Assembly (NCBI GenBank): GCA_012862575.1
Contig: BLSF01000098.1
Location: 45,201-109,200, forward strand
DNA from: Parietichytrium sp. I65-24A
Taxonomy: Eukaryota; Sar; Bigyra; Thraustochytrida; Thraustochytriidae
Length of the DNA: 64,000 nucleotides
Direction: 5' to 3'
Shown here piece after piece: positions 18,412 to 27,600 of the stretch. The notes below the pieces were generated by a model, which saw nothing but the letters and a program-made list of their open reading frames with translations, was not told the origin of the DNA and made no database searches. Every line of letters starts with the position of its first letter. Within the stretch, counting starts at the first letter, position 1. The position numbers were made by a program, and so were the translations under genes.

Positions 18412-18425
18412 ATCTGGTTGTCTTA
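18412..18425 (+). other. 14-nt spacer of a likely dicistronic tRNA transcript
   Basis: The spacer has no run of four T, so polymerase III would be expected to read from the first tRNA into the second. Confidence 0.55.
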
Positions 18426-18524
18426 GCACAAGTAGCTCAGTTGGTAGTAGCGTTCGGTTTACATTCAGCCTTGATGGCTGACGATGGTCCCGGAAGGTCG
18501 CGAGTTCGATCCTCGTCTTGTGTA
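18426..18524 (+). tRNA. tRNA-Val (UAC) with 25-nt intron, copy 2
   Basis: The mature part is identical to copy 1. The intron has the same length but a different hairpin sequence: stem tcagcc/ggctga here against a tcatccc/gggttga stem in copy 1. It is flanked by the same ACA and GATGGTC words, so the fold is kept while the sequence changed. A T-rich stretch (five then six T) follows from 18529, suiting RNA polymerase III termination after this copy and not after the first. Confidence 0.75.
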
Positions 18525-19278
18525 TATCTTTTTCTTTTTTCCTCTTTTGTGGCAAAACTAAACTTTATTGATTGGACGCTTCAGTTTTAAAAATCATGCG
18601 AAAGTTTTGTTTTCGTCGACAAAAAGACAGAAGTTTCGAAGAGCTTGTGCAAGTACTTCCTTCCTTCATTCCTTCCATGCGTACGCACATGTCTGTGTAA
18701 ACTTGGCATCACCGAGAAAATCGCGCCTGTCAGCGCTGAGCTCGATGCTGGAACTTCATAGTCAACTCTTGTCGATGTTTACAAAGAAATGTTCGTTCGT
18801 CGTGAAACATAACTTTCGAAGAACACGTGCAAGTTTCTTGTCTTTCATGTGTGCGCATATGTGTTTGCAGACTTTGCATCATCGAGAAAATCGTGCCTCC
18901 TGTTGGCGCGGTGCTCGAAGCGAAGATGACTTCTCGTCCATGTGTCATTCATCGTCTTTGATCAATAAATATAAACGTGTAGGAAAGAAAAGAAAAGGAC
19001 AGTTTACACGCGAAAGCTGTGTCGGCAAGTGCCCGAGAGGTTGAGAAATGCGTAATTGGTGTCTCCAAAAACCTCTCACACACGTTGAAGTCTCTAATTT
19101 TCGACGTTTGCCCAAAAACGAAATCAAAATGGTCATAGGAGAGTCTTTTCCGTTCTGCATGAGGAGCATGCTCGAAGGACCAACCAGTTTGGAGAGCACT
19201 GTAAGAAGAATCTTTTTACTGTGGATGAAGAGCTGAAGAGTAGCAAAGTTTTCTGAATCTGCACGAGGAAACGGAAAG
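18525..19278. other. Intergenic with a degenerate 170-bp duplication
   Basis: T-runs at 18529-18541 serve the tRNA pair. A block at 18612-18745 and one at 18796-18920 share ttcgaagarc, gtgcaag, a tgtgtNNaNactt-like word and a catcRYcGAGAAAATCGYGCCT core. No convincing gene; plus-strand frames crossing it contain the duplication. Confidence 0.5.
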
Positions 19279-22170
19279 TTAGAGCTTGGCAGACGGAGAT
19301 GTGCGCAAAACCCAGAGCTCGGCAATTGGAAGGGGCACGTAGCGAAATGTGGTTTTGTGCTGGACCTGAGGCTCGAAGGTAAGGATGAGGGTGTCAACCT
19401 GCTGTGCTGCTCGCAGGGCCGCCACAGGTATAGCGAATTCCCGGACTTCGGTAATCTCTGGAGAGGAGAGGAAGTCATGCAAAAGCACACCATTTGCAAA
19501 GAGGCGAGTAGGCATCGCCTGACGATCGAGTTCCTCCCAGTCCCCTCCGTGGCGGTTGAGGTCCTTGCCGAGGTAGGTGATTCTTACGGCAAGGGACGGC
19601 ACCTGGAGCCCCGAGAGTGCGGAAGAATTTACGCCAAGCAAAGTGTGCAAGGTAAAGTTCATCGAGTAGCGAGACGATCTTGGCCAGATTGGCTCGATGT
19701 AGGAGCGCCAGGATCTCGGGATCAACCCTTCGTGGAGGTCGCGAATGATTTCGTCGTTGGAGCAATCCAGGTACTCGATGAGAGGTCTGTAAAAGTAGAT
19801 TGGGTCCTCGCCTGGGAGCACAGGACGGTGCGGGGGAAGCACACGATGCACAGGAATGGATCGCGTTGGCGGGTCGGTGGAGCCAGGTAGCTCGTTTGCA
19901 TTTTCGTCTCCAAAGCTAGCATACCAGAGGATGGTTTTGCCGGAAGTTCCAAGTTTGTCCTGCAGCGCAATGACAAAGCGGTTCACGATGGACTTGTCTC
20001 GATTTGAGGCGGACAACAGCCTGCTCTCGCTGGAAAGATTCTGGAAGATCCTGTGCAAGGTGACAACGTCCCCCAACGGGGCCCACACCAAGTCAAAGTA
20101 AGCCCCACGTTGCCGATGCTGACCACCATAACCCACAGAGAGCTGGTACCCGATTTGATGGTAGAGGGCAGACGCAAAGCCCATGAGCTGCCCATAGAGA
20201 TGAGTGATGGAAGGTGCTCCGGTGAGGCGGATAATGTTCAGCGGGTCTGGCGTGGAGGTGGAGTTGAAGCTGGACATGGTGATTGGCGGTTCGTTGTACG
20301 GAACCGCAAGAACAGACACCGCGGATGAAAGTGCGTGAGCCGAGATGTATTCGCTGGTGTCGCGGAGGACAATTTGCAGGGCATTTTTCTCTGCAGCGCG
20401 CTCTTGGCACAATCTCGTGTACAGGAAAGCGTCGTGAAGCGCGCGGAAGAGAAACATGTTGAGCCTCCAGTTGCGTCGATGGCGAGGTACGAGATTGTTC
20501 TGGACCTCGGTAAAGATTCGCTGAGAGTTGAGGATCGACTGAGACGAGTAGAGGTCTCCGACCCAGTTGGCTTCTAAAGTGAGCAGACCCTCCACCAGGA
20601 GGTCGGCCAAGCGAGGCTGATCCATGAGAAGGGACGCGTATTGCGAGAGAAGGACTCGAAGCATTTGGTCGCCAAAGTCCGATTCCATTCCGCTCTCTTT
20701 GGAGAGCGGGCCCTCGATATCCCTGCCCCAATGAAAGAAGGACCAGACGTACTTGTTAAGATCGTCGTTGACGCCCTCGGAGTAGCAGCCGCATCCAATG
20801 GTGTACGGCGACTGCTCCTCTATAATGGCCATCATCTCCCTTGGACGAGGGTTAATGCTCTCTCGTCCGTTCGTAACCGCAAAGCTGAGATCCCAGGTAT
20901 TCACTGGCATCTCAGCCGTCTGGACGTGGCAAAGGTCCGGGTAGTTGCGAAGCGGGAGCTCTTTCGGAACTTGCGCTCTGAACTCTGAGATAGGTACGCA
21001 AGACCATGGGCCGTACACCACACCGTTCAGGAAAGACTGGACGCGCTTGGTGCGAAGCATCTCCATCCAGCGTTCCTCCTGGACTTGTGGAACCCAAGGC
21101 TCGATGAGACCAAGATCAATGGAGGTGGAGAGTCCGTACTGCGATGACACCCAAACTTGACAGTCTGGAAAGTACTTTTCGCGCATGAATTTTGCCTGGA
21201 GTTCCACAGCGCGAAAGAATTCGTCCGCTGGCCGGCCCCCGGGATCGCCGCCAGGTACGAAGAGAACATCGAGTCTCGGAATGGAGCCAAAGATCAGAGT
21301 CCAGTGTTCCTGCGCGACAGCAATGTCGGCAGCGGTGTCGTAGCTCTTGAAGAAGGCTGGGTACCACATGGAAACGTTGAGATCGAGCGCCTCGCACCAG
21401 GAAGAAACGACGTGCATCATCTCGAGCCAAGGAATCTGGAAATTCGGGCTTTGAAGAGCATCGTCAACACCGGGTGGGATCATCTCCACGCCATTTGTAC
21501 CAAAGAGAGCGAGCTCGAGAATTTCCTGCTTCATCATGTCTGCGTTGAAACCATCGTAGCTGTTCGTCTTTGGTCGGTAGGCGATCTGATGCTGGCGCAT
21601 GGCAAAATTTGGGCGGGAGCGAATGAGGAGATCTGCTTGCACCGCGCACAAGCACTCTAGCGGTCTTGCGTATGAGATGTGGTGGTCCATGCGTAGCTCG
21701 CGCAAGAGTCGGCCAACACCGAACAAGAGCCCGCGGTCGCGGGGCGCCGAGATGGCGACTTGCACAAACTCGCCGTGCCGAATGACTTTGAGCTGGTACC
21801 CCTCACCTCCGAGCACGTCGAGCAGGGTGTCATCGAGCTCCAAGGTGACTGTGTTTGCAAGGCCTTCATGCACCACCGCTGCCGAGGAGTCCTCCTCGCG
21901 AACTTGCTCCCCAAAATTCCACACCACGCGGGACTTTTTGCGCACCTGCTCGCAGAGCACTTTGGCGTACAGCTTCGCCCGCTGCCCAGACTTTGGCCCG
22001 GCCAGCACAGTCGTGTTGCGCAGGTCTGCGAACCCTTCCGGCACCTCGAGCGCCGTGGTGTCCAGCTTTCGCCAGTTATCTAGCCAGCCCATCTTGAAGC
22101 GCGCGAGCCGAGACTTACGCAGGTGGGCCAAGAAAATCTGTCGTCCTTGCACAAATTCCCACCAAAGCAA
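19279..22170 (-). CDS. Large glycoside-hydrolase-like protein (GH67/GH20-type N-domain and barrel)
   Basis: A 963-residue protein; a second in-frame ATG gives MGWLDNWRK, 26 residues in. Residues 105-160 resemble the N-terminal domain shared by alpha-glucuronidases (GH67) and hexosaminidases (GH20), ending in LLFGVGRLLRELR. MRQHQIAYRPKTNSYDGF (191-208) is followed by FGTNGVEMIPPG, SPNFQIPWLEMMHVVS and LNVSMWYPAFF. This is the start of a TIM barrel like that of bacterial proteins annotated as GH67-domain or glycosidase-like. The family usually acts on uronic-acid or amino-sugar glycans; the substrate and catalytic acids cannot be fixed by eye. The second half (about 640-963) is less familiar and may be accessory. 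No signal peptide is evident. The closest remembered relatives are bacterial, so gene transfer is possible. Confidence 0.65.
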   Translation of the reverse strand: MLWWEFVQGRQIFLAHLRKSRLARFKMGWLDNWRKLDTTALEVPEGFADLRNTTVLAGPKSGQRAKLYAKVLCEQVRKKSRVVWNFGEQVREEDSSAAVVHEGLANTVTLELDDTLLDVLGGEGYQLKVIRHGEFVQVAISAPRDRGLLFGVGRLLRELRMDHHISYARPLECLCAVQADLLIRSRPNFAMRQHQIAYRPKTNSYDGFNADMMKQEILELALFGTNGVEMIPPGVDDALQSPNFQIPWLEMMHVVSSWCEALDLNVSMWYPAFFKSYDTAADIAVAQEHWTLIFGSIPRLDVLFVPGGDPGGRPADEFFRAVELQAKFMREKYFPDCQVWVSSQYGLSTSIDLGLIEPWVPQVQEERWMEMLRTKRVQSFLNGVVYGPWSCVPISEFRAQVPKELPLRNYPDLCHVQTAEMPVNTWDLSFAVTNGRESINPRPREMMAIIEEQSPYTIGCGCYSEGVNDDLNKYVWSFFHWGRDIEGPLSKESGMESDFGDQMLRVLLSQYASLLMDQPRLADLLVEGLLTLEANWVGDLYSSQSILNSQRIFTEVQNNLVPRHRRNWRLNMFLFRALHDAFLYTRLCQERAAEKNALQIVLRDTSEYISAHALSSAVSVLAVPYNEPPITMSSFNSTSTPDPLNIIRLTGAPSITHLYGQLMGFASALYHQIGYQLSVGYGGQHRQRGAYFDLVWAPLGDVVTLHRIFQNLSSESRLLSASNRDKSIVNRFVIALQDKLGTSGKTILWYASFGDENANELPGSTDPPTRSIPVHRVLPPHRPVLPGEDPIYFYRPLIEYLDCSNDEIIRDLHEGLIPRSWRSYIEPIWPRSSRYSMNFTLHTLLGVNSSALSGLQVPSLAVRITYLGKDLNRHGGDWEELDRQAMPTRLFANGVLLHDFLSSPEITEVREFAIPVAALRAAQQVDTLILTFEPQVQHKTTFRYVPLPIAELWVLRTSPSAKL

Positions 22171-23980
22171 TCAACCAACCTCTCCAAGCGGAAGCGGGAG
22201 TGGAAGCGGAAGCCGTCCGCAAGGCGTGCACCAGACTGCACTTCTTGCTTCTTTCGCGAGGGCCGCTCGACGGCTGACGAACTAGTCGACACTCCACGAA
22301 AAGCAACTGCAAGTGCAATAAAACGAAATGAAATGAAACAACCCGAGCACGAAGACCAGTCGGCAGATTGTTGACAGGCGAGACAAGACAAGACAAGACA
22401 AGACGATGCAAGGCAAGACAAGGCAAGACAAGGCAACAAAAGACAACAAAGACAAGTAAGAGAGCGGTCACTCGCTCGACCTTCGCGCCAAAGCGTACAC
22501 AAAGAATGGAGCAGAGATGGAAGCGAAGATGCGCTCAACCAACCGACCGACCTACCAGCCACGCACGCCTCCTCCCACCGTGAACACTTTCTCACAAGCC
22601 AGTCTATCGACTTTCATTGAACAATCTCAGTCAATCAATGAATCAAAGTTCATTGTTGACCAGTCACAGTGAACTCACTCTAAGTTTTCTGAGTTATCTA
22701 TCAATCACTCGTTGAATCTTCTCCCAACGCTCTTGTAACTTACATGAATTATGCAATTTCTTTGACCTAATGCATCTCCAAACAAAAGGGTGTACTACTC
22801 GTACGAGTATTATGTAGTGAAAACTAGCACTCAAACTACAGTCAATAGGGTGTACTATACTTTATACTAAAGACAGGGTGTTAGTGGTGGCGACTAGTAG
22901 CTGTTTCTATAGTAACAGGGTAGTTGAAAGCTAGCTAGGAGAAAAGGACGGCCTTTAATGCTTTGGTAGCTAATTCAAATAGAGTCAATTTTGACATGTT
23001 ATTTCGAAACGACAACACTGCTTTATCGATTGATCGCTTGATTGCTTGATTGAGATAGTTTGTTTGTTGACCGTGAGCTGTTTGGCTAAAGGATTGACAT
23101 TCTCAATCCCGCAACTTGGATTGGCTGCTCGTCTGTCCCCTAATTTATTAGACAATGCACATACATAACATTGCCCTGGCATGCCCTGGCCCCGACACAC
23201 GCGTGGAAGAGATGGGTGCATTCTCTGCCCGGCCCTGTCCACTCCAACGAAGCGGACCCACGCGACGCAAATGCTTGCTTACGGACCGTCCATTGCTCTA
23301 CATACATAGCCGCCGCAAGCCACCGCAAGCCGCCGCAATGTGCCATTTCATCTTGACATTCCTGACATCCGTGACAATCTTGACATCAAACATCCCGGCA
23401 ACACCTGGCGTGGACTGACTTAGTGAGCGAGAGTTCTCTCGGGCTGCACTCCCTGCCACCTTCGCTGTTCCTGCTGCCCATAAGCTATCAAGTCAATCGT
23501 AGCGCAAGGCTTGCGCGAGACAAAACGAACATGCCGTTCAATTTTGTTTTACAGTTGACTCAAATGGACATAAACGAGGAAGGATGGAAATGCAGAATTC
23601 AGAAAAGGATGGAAGATGATGGAGGATGAGGAAGATGATGAGAGGCAGAGCGAAGCACGTCCTGCGGCTCTGGCAGAGTACTAAGTACTGAGTACCGAGT
23701 ACGCGTCGATTGGGGATGGCTCGCAAGGCGCCGCGTGCATGAGGCCAGGTTCTCGGCACGGCGCACACCGAGCAGGCTGCGGCGACTTTTTCGTTTCATT
23801 AGTTTTGTTTGGAAATGTTTGCTCATTTGCCTGACCCAAGTGAAGCCACGAAGTGAGAGCGTAAACAAACCCTATCGGAAGGTGGGGTGTGCCTGACCAC
23901 AATCTGTTGGTGTGCGCTCCTTCTCAATTCGTGGTACAAGGAGCGTGGGGCCGGAAGGCAGGCAACCAAATGGTTCAGGT
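22171..23980. other. Intergenic, 1.8 kb, with pentanucleotide repeat
   Basis: Holds an (ACAAG)n/(AGGCA) run at 22380-22452. A gggtgtacta word recurs at 22789, 22849 and, shortened, at 22876, with a ctcgtacgag palindrome at 22798. No frame has protein-like composition. Upstream of the tRNA-Phe cluster. Confidence 0.55.
22380..22452. repeat. (ACAAG)n pentanucleotide microsatellite
   Basis: Units agacaagacaag with interruptions (gatgc, aggc, aaa) over about 70 bp. Confidence 0.8.
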
Positions 23981-24053
23981 GCTCCTATAGCTCAGTTGGG
24001 AGAGCGCAAGACTGAAGATCTTGAGGTCATTCGTTCGATCCGGATTGGGAGCA
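23981..24053 (+). tRNA. tRNA-Phe (GAA), copy 1
   Basis: Complete 73-nt cloverleaf: acceptor gctccta/tgggagc, D stem gctc/gagc, anticodon arm caaga-ctGAAga-tcttg, variable aggtc, T arm attcg-ttcgatc-cggat, discriminator A. No intron. T-runs follow at 24056-24076. Confidence 0.95.
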
Positions 24054-24148
24054 CATTTCTTTTGTTTTTGGGAGCGAACTGCTCCTTTTGCTCCTTTACA
24101 AATGGTATGGGTATAATTATTCATGAAATTTTCCGGATGGTGTAATAA

Positions 24149-24221
24149 GCTCCTATAGCTCAGTTGGGAGAGCGCAAGACTGAAGATCTTGAGGTCATTC
24201 GTTCGATCCGGATTGGGAGCA
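24149..24221 (+). tRNA. tRNA-Phe (GAA), copy 2
   Basis: Identical to copy 1 over 73 nt, ending at discriminator A. A long T-rich terminator (24226-24240) follows. The 25 nt upstream (ttttccggatggtgtaataa) resemble those of copy 3. Confidence 0.95.
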
Positions 24222-24501
24222 CATTCTTTTTTGTTTTTTTCAGTGCTTCTTTCTTTCTGTCCGTGTTTCCTTTTTCGCTTTTCCAAACAAATTAAGGAAA
24301 CAAAACTCTACAGATTCTTGCTCACATTTTATTTAGAATCGATGTGAATTGATGTGAATTGATGTGAATTGATGTGCGAAATTTGGCGAAAAGGGTTCCA
24401 ACATAGTTTCATTTTTCTTGAGTGAGAGTCTTAGCATAGAACTATGTACGATCATGCCGTATGCTATAAAAAGCATCGTAATTTTCCAAGTGGTGTAACA
24501 A

Positions 24502-24574
24502 GCTCCTATAGCTCAGTTGGGAGAGCGCAAGACTGAAGATCTTGAGGTCATTCGTTCGATCCGGATTGGGAGCA
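24502..24574 (+). tRNA. tRNA-Phe (GAA), copy 3
   Basis: Identical to copies 1 and 2. The upstream flank ttttccaagtggtgtaaca resembles that of copy 2, so the duplicated unit includes 5' flank. A single N follows 8 nt after the tRNA. Confidence 0.95.
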
Positions 24575-24581
24575 CATTTCT

Positions 24582-24582
24582 N
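24582..24582. other. Scaffold join (single N) inside the tRNA-Phe cluster
   Basis: Sequence after the N starts in the middle of a tRNA-Phe, as expected where two contigs end in copies of one repeat. Confidence 0.8.
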
Positions 24583-24632
24583 GCGCAAGACTGAAGATCT
24601 TGAGGTCATTCGTTCGATCCGGATTGGGAGCA
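24583..24632 (+). tRNA. tRNA-Phe (GAA), 5' end missing at the assembly join
   Basis: The last 50 nt of a tRNA-Phe from the end of the D arm through anticodon GAA, T arm and discriminator A. They are identical to the complete copies. The 5' 23 nt are lost at the N. It is either a fourth gene or the same gene as copy 3 seen from another contig; its 3' flank (cactttctttttgg) differs from copy 3. Confidence 0.8.
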
Positions 24633-24649
24633 CACTTTCTTTTTGGACT

Positions 24650-24674
24650 TTATCCGGATTGGGAGCACACTTTC
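24650..24674 (+). pseudogene. 3'-end fragment of tRNA-Phe
   Basis: Word atccggattgggagca repeats the T-arm/acceptor end of the preceding tRNA, again followed by cactttc and ttttggactt. A short tandem duplication of about 40 bp made it. It cannot form a tRNA. Confidence 0.75.
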
Positions 24675-27600
24675 CTTTTGGACTTTTTCAGCTTCCTCGC
24701 CTTCCCGCTTTGCCCTCTTTCTCACTTTTTTTCACTTGCAAAGTAAAGTAAAACAATGCAAAGCAAAGTAAAGACTAAAGCGCTTCTTCAATCAAAACTA
24801 AAGAGCAGCAGCAACCTCGCCACTACGAACACACTCACACCACACACCCTCCCACACTTTCCAAAGGCCAACGACTTGCCAACGACTTGCCAACGATTTG
24901 CCACCTGTTCACACCCTCGCAGGAAGATCGGCGACTGAAAGTTGTAAAACTGCAATGCGCTGTCGGGAAAAAACGAACAGTCAACAAACAAACAAGGCAA
25001 AAAGCAAAAAGCAAAACGCATCCATTGCGCCATGCGGAAAGGCGAGACTCCCTAGACTCCCCACGACTTGGCACTGTTCCGAAACCGCTGTCCTGCTGTG
25101 CCGAGAACATAGCTTGTGAGCTTCCAGGATCGCAAAGGCCATGTGCCGCGTGCCACGTACCATGTACCACTTGCCACATACCGCTTCAACTAAGAAATGT
25201 AAACTTTGTAAACCCTGTCTTGTCTTCAAACCACCCCCCCCCCTCCGCGCCTCCTGGCCCTGGCCCTGCGAGACCCCCTTTCCCCGCAGCGACTAAGTTT
25301 ACTGCAGCTTGCAGCCAAGATGTGTGACTTGGAGTACTTGGAGGTACTGTCTTTGCATGTCCTTGCGCTCTGCGTTGTGCTTCGCTTTGCTTTGCTTTGC
25401 TTTGCATTGCTTTGCCAAGGTGGTCGATGGAGGTAATTCGCGAAGGAGGAGAGGGACGAGGAACGAGGGACGTTGAGTTAATCGAGCGCGACACTTTTTG
25501 GAATCATTTGGCACATTCTGACGTCTCGCAAGGTGTGGCGGGGAAGAGCGTTTCCGTCAGTTGGTTGACTGTGAAATCACAGTTTCGTTTTGGGACATTC
25601 TACATTCTAAGCAGCCAGGGCAGGGATCCAAGCTCCGAAAAAAGAGTATTCTCACTTACATTCTACATTCTCCAGCTCAGCTTCTCGGGCTATGCTGTGA
25701 GTGCTCTGTGTGGCTTCTCTGTCTGATATTGATGATGCCTCTTGTCTCTTGCTTCTTGCCTCCGGAGCTTGGTGTGCGCCATGGAGCTGGAGACCGCGAA
25801 AGCGTTTTTGTTGTTGGCGACGCCATCATGATGCGGCGCAGGGGCCATGGGCAAGGGGTCCGAGCAACTTGAACTTGCGCTGCTTCTTGATCGATCTTGC
25901 TGACTCTTTTGCTCTGGCGACGAATGCTCGACGCTCGAAGCCTGAGTTCTGATTGCCACACATTGCTGCACATTGCCGCGTACTGGCACATGCTCGGTTC
26001 CAACTTCCAAAAATGCACCTTCCCTCGCCCAGGTGCGCGTATCTCCATCATCCGCGCCAAAGCCAAGCTTCTTTTCCCAGTCAATTCATTCATTCATTCA
26101 TCCATCCATCAAACGAGCAATTTTGAAGCAATTCATTCACGGTGAATCCATTCCAATCGCACTGAAATAGTTCATCCATTCACAGCCAATTCATTCGATT
26201 GTGAATTAACAGTAAATTTTGATTGACAGTGAACACTTGAACATTTAACATTTGACGATATTGAGGACGAGTGTAATCCCTTCAGCGCCTTTTTCGTTCC
26301 CGCAGTCGCGCGACCCTTTCTCTCCGTCCATCGCACTCCTTCCCGCTTTCACTCTTGATTGAGGGAATCCCGGTGTGTGAAAATTCGCCAAGTTGATAAT
26401 TTTGATTTGAGTTCAGAATGTTCAGAATCCACAAGAGGGCTTTTTCCTTTGGGGAAATAGTAATGACGTGTGAGGTGAGGTTGGCAAGCTTCAAATTCAA
26501 CAAACCTCCGACGTTGATTCTTCCGGGATCTGAGTAACTAATTGCCTTAAATTTGCAAACAGTTATCATGATCGAATTCATTTCTGAAATCTCTGTTCTG
26601 AATTGTGGCGTAGATTCACATCGACGTTGATAGAAGTGAGTTTTACTCACATTACTCTGCTGCTTTCTTCAATTGATTGATTGATAGATAGAGGATGGAT
26701 AGTTTTTCAATTGATTGACTTGATCACTGTCGACCAATTGAAAAAATGGCGTCTCAAGAGATGAGAAAAAGAGTGAATGACATCTGAATTCTGAATTCTG
26801 AGTCTGGAGAATCTGGAGTTTCCCCGACGCAGCGGGAGCCTCATGTCCGCAGACCGTGCATGTGGATGTTTCCCCGAGAGGAGGAGATTCCGATGAAAAA
26901 CTCTTTCCAACGTTTCCCCACATGCATAGTCCTCTGCTATGACACTGTACACGGTGCAAGCTACCCACATATCAGGAAAAAGCGAGTCCACAAATTACAC
27001 ACTATCTCGGCCGCTACTGACTGTGGTAATTGGATAGTAAGGCTAAGGTACCAAGCTAGACTCCAGGCTGGTCTTGAAAGGCAGGAATAGTGCGCATGGG
27101 GGATAGTCTTAACCATTTTCTACCCGTATCTCTATTCCTTCGTCGTGCATTGTGGGGAAAGCAAAGGCATGTTCTTTCAGATAATCTATCCTATGCAGAA
27201 ATGGTAAGTGCGAAACGGCCGAAGCAGTCGTACGCAGATGGGTAGCCAGAGAATACCACCTCCCAGAACTGCTTCGCCGCCCGTGTACTATTCTTTCCGT
27301 TAAGACGCCATTAACACTCCACTCAACAGCACAGGTGCTTAGCTGCTCTTATTTAGATGCATCGAGCCAAAGAAAACACTGTTCAACACACGCCGAATGT
27401 CGTCAAGAGTCTAGACTACTATGTTTTTAGGCGTCTAAGAGATCAAATATTTCTTTAGTACAATAGTTGATATCACGTCGTTAGGCCTCGCACTTGACTG
27501 GGGTAGAACTGAAAGACGGGAAAAGAAAGAATTAGACACATTCCAGGTCTGCAATATGGTTTATGCTAGAGATGAAGCTAAGTATCGCAGTGATTGGCCA

